Source of the DNA: Nemertoderma westbladi
Taxonomy: Eukaryota; Xenacoelomorpha; Nemertodermatida; Nemertodermatidae
Direction of reading: 5' to 3'
DNA: 26,573 nt
NCBI GenBank assembly: GCA_032718475.1
Contig: JAUCBJ010006921.1
Coordinates: 1-26,573 of the forward strand
Position 1 is the stretch's first letter, and every line of letters begins with the position of its first letter. Under the pieces are notes generated by a model. It worked only from the letters and a program-made list of their open reading frames with translations, did not search any database and was not told the origin of the DNA. Below are positions 19,038 through 26,573 of the stretch, in pieces. The position numbers were made by a program, and so were the translations under genes.

Positions 19038-20318
19038 GCACTACTGATTTGGCTAAGAAACAAATGGAGAAAGATCGCTTTCTTCACTCGAGAAAAGAAA
19101 GGTGTGAAACCAGGGTTGGAGGAGATGTCGAACTTCCTTAACTACGAGGTGGAGCTAATAACGGATCCATTCTATAGTGAGGACAGTCTAGGCAAGGCCC
19201 CGAAAACGGAATACAGCCAACCTAAACCCGAACATAGTGCGGCGAATGCACTTCTGAAGGTGAGGCAGTCGCTACCGTATGCGGCCACACAGAGGACTTC
19301 AAGTCCACAGAGAGCTGGGAGTAGAGCCACACGGTGGCAGGGACAGATACAAAGTAACAACACGAACAAATACAAACCCAATACCCCCAGTAGGCCGAGT
19401 CCAAGTAACCAAAACACTAAACCGCTAGATATGAATCTAAGTGCAATATGTGAAGCGCTATACAAGGAACACTATAACCCCGAATACAAATGCCAACTAC
19501 ATAAGTTTGGTACACATAAGACCATAAACTGTAAACATTGGCAGGCGTTGCTTAAACAAGATTGGATAGCCTACACTGGTAAGAATGGACTATGTCATCG
19601 ATGCGTGGTAGGAGGACACAGGAAGGATGAGTGCCAGGAACCGCTGATCAAATATGCCAAGACTGATGGGACTGGAGGCCAGACGATGGCGACAAGCACT
19701 ATGGGAGCAAAGAGGAGGGGAACGGTACTACTCGGAGTAGTACCAGTGAGGATGATAGGGGAGAATGAGCTATCGGTCATGGCGCTAATGCTGGTCGATA
19801 GCGGAGCAGCATTCACGCTAGCGGAAAGTTGGGTGGCCGAAAATATAGGGTTACAGACAAGGCCAAGTAAGATGGTGATAACCACAATTTCCAGCAAGGA
19901 TGAGGTCATGAAGAAGAGGACAGGACGATGCAAAATTGCAGCGATAACACCAGGGTGCGACTATGGGGCTACCATCGAACCCATTCAGATAATAGAGTCG
20001 ATCAACATTAATGCCAGGCAACCTACGAAGATCGAGATCGAGCAATACCAGTACCTGGACAATATTGACTTCTCCGTGCCTGAACTGGACATCCTGAAAG
20101 TATCTCTCATAGTCGGCATGGACTGTCCTACGGCCCATGAGAGATTACAGACTGTCTTCGGCAAGGATAGGGAGCGAGACCCGGTAGCCATTCTCATGCC
20201 ATTCGGATGGACACTCAGTGGCCCAATTAAGACAAGAATCCCATTTAACATGTCCGAATCCTCAGGGTGCATGTTCGCGCATGTAGGAAAGTGTTGCCTA
20301 TTGGATGGATCGCCCTAA
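19038..20318 (+). pseudogene. BEL/Pao retrotransposon gag-protease remnant (5'-truncated)
   Basis: The open frame extends from 18918, but its first 40 codons are antisense LINE DNA; the BEL part starts near 19038 with LLIWLRNKWRKIAFF. In order (residues from 18918): end of a DUF1759-type Gag region; a Ser/Asn/Pro-rich linker; the paired BEL zinc motifs CQLHKFGTHKTINC and CHRCVVGGHRKDEC (C226, C229, H234, C239); then an aspartic protease of the BEL type with LMLVDSGAAFTLAE (D294) and the family signature LIVGMDCPTAHERL...FGWTLSGPI. The frame stops at 20316-20318, before any reverse transcriptase, which is absent downstream. No LTR pair could be identified. The internal frame is intact over about 420 codons, so it may be a short non-autonomous BEL unit or simply a truncated copy. 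Confidence 0.82.
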
Positions 20319-20327
20319 ACTTGAGTC

Positions 20328-20343
20328 GTCCAATATATTGGAC
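20328..20343. repeat. 16-bp perfect palindrome
   Basis: GTCCAATATATTGGAC lies ten bases after the BEL frame stop and just before a purine-rich GGACTGAGGGGGGTGGGAAT tract. The tract could be the polypurine tract of the BEL element, but without a matching LTR this is only a suggestion. Confidence 0.5.
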
Positions 20344-20455
20344 TGAGGGGGGTGGGAATGAGGGCAAGACACCCTTCCCACACACTAAACGAAAATGAAA
20401 ATAAAAATAAAATAAGTAGTAAAACATTAGTACCAAGGTACGCTGTAGGTAGACA

Positions 20456-20950
20456 TTATGTACGTCTGATGGGTACGGACGTATCAACGTACATAATACA
20501 TAGGTGTAGGTAGTTACAATTATGTACGTTGGATGGGTGCAAAAATGTACCAATGTACCTAATTTACATACACACTATTGTGGGCACTGAGGGCGCCACG
20601 TGAGGAGTTGAGGGGGGGTATGCATGCATACCTTGGTGGAAGGGTACACAGTACCATAAGTACGTAATACGTACTATTGTGGGCACTGAGGGCGCCACAT
20701 GAGGAGTTGAAGGGGAGGTATGTATGCATACCATAGTAGAAGGGTACACAGTACCATAGTGAGGAGTAGGAGGGGTAAATATATTGCGTACGTCTGATGG
20801 GCACAATGTGCCAACGTACGTAATAAATACCAACACAAGCCGGGTCAATGGGACAATAACACGTAATACATACTATTGTGGGCACTGAGGGCACCACGTG
20901 AGGAGTCTAGGGGGGTATGTAGGCGTAGTGCAATAGACCGTGTAGGCCGC
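20456..20950 (+). repeat. Tandem repeats of about 99 bp with embedded palindromes
   Basis: ACTATTGTGGGCACTGAGGG begins at 20574, 20673 and 20872, spacings of 99 and 199 bp, consistent with a 99-bp period and one degenerate unit in between. Each unit carries GCCACRTGAGGAGT, a purine run, and a GGTATGYATGCATACC palindrome. A second motif, TACGTCTGATGGGTAC-like, recurs at about 20460, 20525 and 20788. The region is non-coding and lies between the BEL remnant and the zinc-knuckle reading frame. Confidence 0.7.
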
Positions 20951-21383
20951 ACGAACTAGAGTACTGTAGCGCATAGCCTGTAGTACAGACTTAGGGTATT
21001 GTCACAGAGCCAGGAAACTGTCTGGTAGGAAGCTAGTACGACAATAAGAAAACTGTAGCTAGTCTTCCCTGTATGCAAGTAGGAACGGATTGCTTAGGTA
21101 GTAATCAAGTAGCAGATAGGATAATAGCACATGTAGGGGAGAATATAAATAATAACAAAATTAACAAAATTATAGCAACTGGGGAGAAAAATTCTAGAAT
21201 CATTAATAAAAAGCAACGGACAAAATTGTAAATTGAGAGAAAAATTGACACATAAGGAAAATATTTGTACAAAACGTAGTAAAAGGAAGAGATAGGAAGT
21301 AGGCCATCGCTGATCAAAACTAATAAGTTTCTATTTAGTAACCCTCTTACCTAACTGATCCTTTCTAAGGCCCCACCAGTTCG
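20951..21383. other. Spacer between tandem repeats and zinc-knuckle frame
   Basis: AT-rich, with GTAGC repeats near 20960-21060 and A-rich runs at 21120-21270. No gene, LTR boundary or primer site is identified. Confidence 0.4.
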
Positions 21384-21401
21384 GTGAGAGTGAGTGGATT
21401 C

Positions 21402-23927
21402 ATGATGGCGGAGAAACTAGTGAAGAAGAGGAAATCGGAGAAGAGTAGAAAGGAGTTACTAGTGGATTTCAAGCAGAGGCATCCGGAGAACAAGACGAAG
21501 GGATACTACAAACCACTCCCGAAGGGTCACGAAGTGCACACGCTACAGGATCAGTTTAGGGAGATGCACGAGCGACAACTGGTCGGGACGTATGGGACGC
21601 CGTCATTGGACAATGCGATCGACAAGCATCTTCGCTATGTTGTAAAGGGGGACGAGGCTAGGTTCAGAGTACCGAAGCACCCGAGGGAACCACCAAGGAA
21701 GGAGTAGAGGCGATTTGTAGATTCCGTGGAGAGGGGTGGATACATGGTCCTCGATGACGAAGGGACTGTGGAGGACGACGAGGGCTCGAGAAGGGGGTTG
21801 GGAGGATCAGCAAGAACCATATTGCTGCACTTAGCAGCGCTGAACGGAGATATCTTTCTATTCATCCTAGGGACCTACGGAAAGAGGAGCGGGCCGAAGT
21901 TAAACCGGTTGCCGAACGCGGTGCAGGAGCTAGTAAGACTGAAGACTACGGTCAAGGTGGGATCGGCGATATGCGGCGATGCGGACAGAATTATTGGACA
22001 GGGCACCCCGAATCTTCTGGACATGCAGGTAGTCTACATGGCTATGACAAAACCAGAGGGATTGGGATTGGTGGACAACACGGGATATTACAGAGCCATG
22101 GCGATGGGCCAACTGATGGGACTCGTCTGCCACAAGGGCTGGAACTGGAAATGGACTGTAACAAGTTCCGGGAGGAATACGGAGCTGAACTTGCAAACTT
22201 ACTCAAGTGGGGAGCGAGACTGGGGAAGGAGGAGCCATATCACTTCCAGAAGGGAGCGATAGAGATATATGAGAAGAGATATATCCTACAAGAGGACTGG
22301 ATAATGATAGATTTACTAAACCTATTCATTACGGTGACTATCAGCAGGGAACCGACGGCGTTTCTTCTATTGGGATCACCTCTGAACCACAGGAGAGCCT
22401 TTAAGGTGGCCCTAGAAAGTCTTGTAGACCACCCGGGGCTGAAGGGCGAGTTGGTATATTACGATACCTGACCCCTGGTGGACAGAGAGATAGATACACC
22501 ATACAAGCGATAGAAGAAACAGGAGGCGGATAGGGTTGAGGAGAGGAGACTAGAGGAGGTTGCCAGGAGAGAGAGAAGGGAGGCAGTGGGCAGAGAGGCA
22601 GATATAAGGGGAGAGGAGTATGAGTTAGAAGCCCAGGATTTGGATGAGCTGAGGTGGGAATCAGAGACCTCGGGCGAGTTTCGGCTGGGGGACAAACTGG
22701 GTTGGATGGAAGAGACACCAATGCAGTCTACATCGGGGCTGCAAGGAATGCCCATGCCCGCGGGTTCTGAGGGCGACTTCGGAAGGAAAAGACCAAGGGA
22801 GGTAGAAGGGTGGAAGGCCATGGGCAAATACCAGGCCGGAAAGGGACATGGATTAACTGGGATCCCGACTTTGGATTCGCTCCCGGCAGAGGAAGAGGAT
22901 CGGCCACTCCGACACAGACTGGGTGGACGGGACAGTGGTGACAGCCAGTGGGGCGAGAGCCTTCTGCGACGCACCCGGTAAGCAGACCTGGGTGCATGCG
23001 GAGCCGGCAATGGACTTCGCGGCAAGCATGATCCGACTGAGCGAGCAGCCAGGGACGGCACCACGGGTAGTGTTTGAAGAAACGATGCCGAGGGTGGAGG
23101 AGGACATCGATATGGGTAGGGAAGACAACGTTGAGATGTTTACCTACCAGCGGCTCCACAGACCCAGGAGGTCACGTGGAGCCAAGGACGACTTGGGGCG
23201 AGAGACAATGATACACGGTTGCAATTACTGTGGGAGATTAACCCATCAGCAAAAGAACTGTCTATACCATTACCAGAAGGGGATGGCGTGTCTTTACTGC
23301 CACCAGTCTACGCACAGGATGCGCGCGTGCCCGAGGTTGCACACCAAGTGTTCGAAGTGCCAGTTTAGGGGGCACTTTGAGCGCCAGTGCGACTGGATGG
23401 AGGATGAGGATAAATTCCGCCTTTTCGAGGAGTGGGCCGACGTCAGAGTCATGACACGACAAAGGATGAAGGCCCAGGAGTTCCAGTGGGGCTTCTTCAA
23501 CATTAATACAGAAGCCCACCAGCAGATCACCAAGAGAAGACTACCATTCATGTATCAGGAGGCAGCGACAGCGGCATCATATGGAGGGGTCATCAAAACC
23601 CAAAGATATCTGGACAGATGGTCACCAGAAAATAGGATCGAATTCAGGGACTTTCTGGCAGAACACATGCCGCGTGGGATGAAGATGATCTTGTGGGACG
23701 CTACCAGGGGGAAATAGGCGGGACACTCAGTGGGACCACCTGCGAAGCGATACCGTAAGTTAATAACACCCGTGCCCAAAGAACCAACAATGGGGCTTGG
23801 TAAGACGGTATCAGCGAGGATGAGTAGCTTCAAGGGTAAACAGGAAGGGAGGATGCGACCCAGGCAGGACGACGATAGGGGCAAGGAACTTAGATGGTTC
23901 CCGGAGGGTGCGGGAGGAGCGATGTAG
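21402..23927 (+). pseudogene. Decayed retroelement Gag-like gene with three CCHC zinc knuckles, family unknown
   Basis: Successive open blocks on the plus strand add up to about 840 codons. Block 1, from ATG 21402, is lysine-rich and ends at TAG 21705-21707. The same frame continues to about 22155 (TILLHLAALNGDIFLFILGTYG, LVDNTGYYRAMAMGQLMGLV). It then shifts to the next frame (FREEYGAELANLLKWGARLG, LLNLFITVTISREPTAFLLL) with stops at 22469-22471 and 22511-22513. A Glu/Arg-rich probable coiled coil follows near 22515-22600. The frame shifts back near 22905 and reaches three canonical knuckles, CNYCGRLTHQQKNC, CLYCHQSTHRMRAC and CSKCQFRGHFERQC (about 23218-23391). A TAG at 23715-23717 separates a last in-frame basic stretch to 23927. 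Three C-x2-C-x4-H-x4-C knuckles point to an RNA-binding Gag or LINE ORF1 protein. I do not recognise the rest, and no polymerase is adjacent. Confidence 0.6.
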
Positions 23928-24459
23928 AACTCTAGGACAAGGGATGTCAATGTGCCTGGAAGGCGCCACATGGACAGACCAGTACAAACAACTCCTAAGT
24001 GCAATTAACTAAGTGCAATTTTAGTATGTACATAGGTAATTAATCAATATATACATATATATACAATACATATATAATCAATATATATGTACCATAGTCA
24101 GATATAACCTTTTACAATTAGCTACTGGGACTGGGGACTAATTGACTGAAACAGGAGAACGGGACAATGACGGATCTCACTGACATGGTGCACACATGCG
24201 TGAGACCCAATAAGAGTGTGTGGAGAGTGACAGCGAAAACGGGTTGCGTATGGGAGGAGTATGGGGAGGAGGTGTTAGGGTATGGGGAAGTAAAAGGGTG
24301 CGAGGCTCAAGCGTGGGGAGTGAGCATGGGTCATCGGCATGGGCAAGGGCATGGGTGATGAGTCCTAAGGGACTGGTGAGAGAGGAATGGACAACAGAGT
24401 CCAAGATATAAAATTGTGTGAGGAGTGAGGGCGATCGTCTAAAACAGAGACACTAGATG

Positions 24460-24493
24460 CCTTGGTACAGCTTAGCTCGCAGAAGTACCAAGG
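24460..24493. repeat. Hairpin, 9-bp perfect arms
   Basis: CCTTGGTAC (24460-24468) and GTACCAAGG (24485-24493) pair around a 16-base loop. Confidence 0.5.
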
Positions 24494-24711
24494 ATGGGTA
24501 GTGAAAACAGACCCAGGGGGGCCAGCCTGGAAATTTGACGCCGAGAAGAAAATTCCACCCCACATCCAATATTAGATTGGATTCCAGCGGAATTGAAGCG
24601 CACTTAAGCGCTTCTTCTCACCGGGAAGATAGCATGGGGGAGAGTGTAAGCAGATTCAATTCCCTGCATTACCCAGCGGAAAATGGACAAAGTGGCATTT
24701 TACCAATTATA

Positions 24712-24758
24712 GTTGGGAAGGTGACATTACCAAGAATAATGTCACCTAATAACCAACT
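24712..24758. repeat. Two-part hairpin
   Basis: GGTGACATTA (24720-24729) pairs perfectly with TAATGTCACC (24737-24746) around a 7-base loop, and outer arms AGTTGG (24712-24717) and CCAACT (24753-24758) add six more pairs across small internal loops. Confidence 0.5.
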
Positions 24759-25339
24759 TAGGCGATACACATTGCCAGCCACAAAGAAAGTTGAGAGGTC
24801 ATAAACCATCTCAAAGGGACAAAGGGGATAGCAGGGCTAGCACGTGGGGATAGTGGCAGCAGGGAGTGGCGAGATCGAGATTAATCGGGTTAGCCAATGA
24901 TGGGAGGGGGAAACAGGTGATTGGAACGCATCTATTGGTCAGTCCTCTCAATACAGTAGCTGTGATTAATATGTGTTAATAATATATAACCGTTGTACTT
25001 GTGGATTATGATTCAGTTGGTATCTGTAGAATTGTGAGACCGGAACGGTTTTTAACCATCGTCATTACCGTTCTATTATATTCTGACTGTGCTATTTATT
25101 ATGTTCTATGATTATAACAACTGACACTAAAAACTCAGTTATTCCAACAGCCTTCGGCCTCAATATCCAGACCACAGCTTTTCAGCAGCCTACGGACGCG
25201 GCGACGCGTATAATACCAAAACAACACATCGGTCAGGGTTTAGCAACCAACTCCTAAGTTACGCTATATAATCTGTAGATGGCTGACTATCTTTGAATTC
25301 AAATAATTTTTTTATGAAATTTACTTTTATTTAATTTAG

Positions 25340-26025
25340 ATGAATGTGAAGAACTGGTTGCCATTAGACATGGAGATCTTGTGCCAACCGAATTGAACAG
25401 CTTGAATGGTTTCCAACACCATGACAAAACAACAGCAGGAGGTCCATGGACCGTAATCCAAAGAAGGATTGATGGATCAGTTGACTTCGATAGAAACTGG
25501 GATAACTATACTGCAGGATTTGGAGATGTTACCTCTGAATTTTTCCTAGGTTTAGAAAACATCCATAGACTCACCACGGGAGGAGTGCGTCTTAGGATAG
25601 ATATGTGTCGCAGCGACGGAGAGTACAAATACGCACTGTATGATTACTTCAGTATTTTTCCAGCCCCTTTGTATAAGTTGGGGATCCTTGGATACACTGG
25701 TGATGCTGGCGATTATATGTTGGTAGGAGACCGGGAAACATCTAGTAACAACCTGAATGGCGCACCATTTTCAACAGTGGACGTAGATAATGATGTTTGG
25801 GATGGCGGCGCATGCAGTGAAAGCGACAATGAGGGTCCCCATAATAGGGGGCCATGGTGGTACAACAATTGCTCTGTTTCAGGCCTCAATGCATTATATG
25901 GAGAGAAAAAAAACGTGTGGGGTTACTTCACAGAAACTTGGCCTATAATTGCCATGGAAATGAAAATACAGGATAATAGTTTCTGTAAGCAATTTATTAT
26001 TAATAAAAATTATTCATACTTTTAA
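25340..26025 (+). CDS. Terminal exon of a fibrinogen-related (FReD) protein
   Basis: A 3' splice site (TTTTATTTAATTTAG) ends at 25339. The exon then opens in phase 1, so a G from the previous exon plus AT gives Asp, followed by ECEELVAIRHGDL. FReD proteins are usually secreted lectin-like recognition molecules, numerous in invertebrate immunity. Landmarks are WTVIQRRIDGSVDFDRNW, EFFLGLENIHRLT, LRIDMC, the calcium-loop region FSTVDVDNDVWDGGACSE, RGPWWYNNCSVSGLNALY and the terminal IIAMEMKIQ. The second disulfide pair (GAC and NNC) is present. The N-terminal subdomain is shortened: the usual VYCDMTTDGG is HHDKTTAGGP, so the Cys that normally pairs with the first one is missing. The frame continues past the domain with a short tail (DNSFCKQFIINKNYSYF) to TAA at 26023-26025. 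Upstream exons (signal peptide, any EGF or coiled-coil part) lie outside or are not recognised. Confidence 0.9.
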
Positions 26026-26095
26026 CCTACTCCGTATACTAAACTTAATTTTCTGTCAGGATGTCAACCATTGTCATTCTTAAACTAGAGAGATA

Positions 26096-26101
26096 AATAA
26101 A
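26096..26101 (+). promoter_or_regulatory. Poly(A) signal AATAAA
   Basis: AATAAA lies 71 bp after the stop codon of the fibrinogen-related exon, a normal distance for a short 3' untranslated region. Confidence 0.6.
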
Positions 26102-26433
26102 TTAACTATAATTTACATGGAAATTTAAAATCTCTATATATCCTGCTGAGCATGAGCTCTATAGTTTGTCCATTGTGTTTTAGTGGGCTAGGTTGTTTAT
26201 AAGTCAAATGGCCATAAGGGTCATCAGCTACGTTATTATTGTAATACATAATTATATTCCTAAAAAGCCTTTATTAGCCAGATATACAGTGAGTTCGCTC
26301 TTATTATCAAGCGCAAAGTAGGATATAAATTATTCTATTATGTAATATTCATTTAAATGACTTGGTTAAACAATTAACCATTGGAAAACACTTGAACGTA
26401 CCATTTGAACAGCACTTTGAAAACTGATTAGTG
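26102..26433. other. AT-rich downstream intergenic DNA
   Basis: No open frame, repeat or RNA gene is seen between the poly(A) signal and the LINE stub. Confidence 0.5.
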
Positions 26434-26513
26434 CTACTACTAGGATCGACTTGCTGCATTGCAGCTGCGTTATTAAGAATGCTGTGCTGGCTTGTCGACA
26501 AAATTGCACCACC
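26434..26513 (-). mobile_element. LINE copy 4, 80-bp 3' stub
   Basis: Starts with the CTACTACTAGGATCG tail on the plus strand and follows the other copies through GCTGCATTGCAGCTGC, TTAAGAATGCTGTGC and GTCGACAAAATTGCACCACC, then diverges. It is an extremely 5'-truncated insertion of the family seen at 5111, 15638 and 17115. Confidence 0.8.
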
Positions 26514-26573
26514 TGTACGCGCTTTTATAGACCTTCAGCAGTTTAACCTGCCGAAATTTATATGTCTTTATTG

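Larger units (their letters stand above)
23928..25339. other. Non-coding stretch ahead of the fibrinogen-related exon (probable intron or intergenic)
   Basis: Contains AT-rich TATATA runs at 24030-24090, purine-rich DNA at 24210-24400, hairpins at 24460-24493 and 24712-24758, and a polypyrimidine/AG acceptor at its end. The short frames at 24167-24358 and 24535-24804 show no recognisable domain. A TATATAA at about 24984 and a GC-rich patch near 25190-25210 have no clear meaning. No upstream exon of the fibrinogen gene is identified. Confidence 0.45.

Noticed and set aside
22459-23064. 201-codon minus-strand frame opposite the zinc-knuckle gene
   Set aside because: Ser/Pro/Leu-rich shadow of the purine-rich plus strand; the plus strand has genuine CCHC motifs.
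24535-24804. 89-codon plus-strand frame ahead of the fibrinogen exon
   Set aside because: No recognisable domain, and it contains the perfect hairpin at 24720-24746, which argues for non-coding DNA.
24899-25160. Possible solo LTR or 5' LTR (purine tract near 24899, TATATAA near 24984, CA end near 25155)
   Set aside because: No second copy exists in the window and no terminal repeat or duplication could be verified.
1-26573. tRNA, rRNA, CRISPR array or prokaryotic operon features
   Set aside because: None seen; the window is eukaryotic and no cloverleaf, rRNA core or regular spacer array was recognised by eye.

Overview
This is animal (metazoan) nuclear DNA. The evidence is a fibrinogen-domain exon with a 3' splice site and AATAAA signal, LINEs with target-site duplications, two Ty3/gypsy LTR retrotransposons, a BEL/Pao remnant, and long AT-rich non-coding stretches. 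A cluster of TAGGCCTA octamers near the start and the mix of element families suggest a marine invertebrate deuterostome such as an echinoderm. That assignment is an inference.

Layout. 1-5100: no recognisable gene; AT-rich intergenic DNA with TAGGCCTA octamers, a repeated 20-mer, a hairpin and a G19 tract. 5111-5972: 5'-truncated LINE on the minus strand with a 13-bp target-site duplication. 6415-9190: a 13-bp minisatellite split by a 2.7-kb Ty3/gypsy element on the minus strand. That element has 131-bp LTRs and a perfect 5-bp duplication, but has lost most of pol. 9440-9796: end of a second LINE family. 10036-10471: candidate inverted-repeat element. 10909-15293: full-length, apparently intact Ty3/gypsy element of CsRn1 type, with 231-bp LTRs differing at only 2 positions. 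15600-16800: inverted and rearranged LINE copy. 17115-19037: longer decayed LINE copy with a small inverted-repeat insertion and a G25 tract. 19038-20318: BEL/Pao gag-protease remnant. 20450-20950: tandem repeats of about 99 bp. 21402-23927: decayed reading frame of about 840 codons with three CCHC zinc knuckles, family unknown. 25340-26025: last exon of a host fibrinogen-related gene. 26434-26513: 80-bp LINE stub.

Function. Apart from the fibrinogen-related gene, everything coding belongs to retroelements. The most complete unit is the CsRn1-like element: LTR, Trp-tRNA-like primer site, Gag, then Pol reached by a -1 frameshift, purine tract, LTR. At the gag/pol overlap there is a canonical slippery heptamer (G GGA AAC) followed by a stem of 12 Watson-Crick pairs that can close into an H-type pseudoknot. 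This is the clearest functional signal in the window beyond the protein domains.
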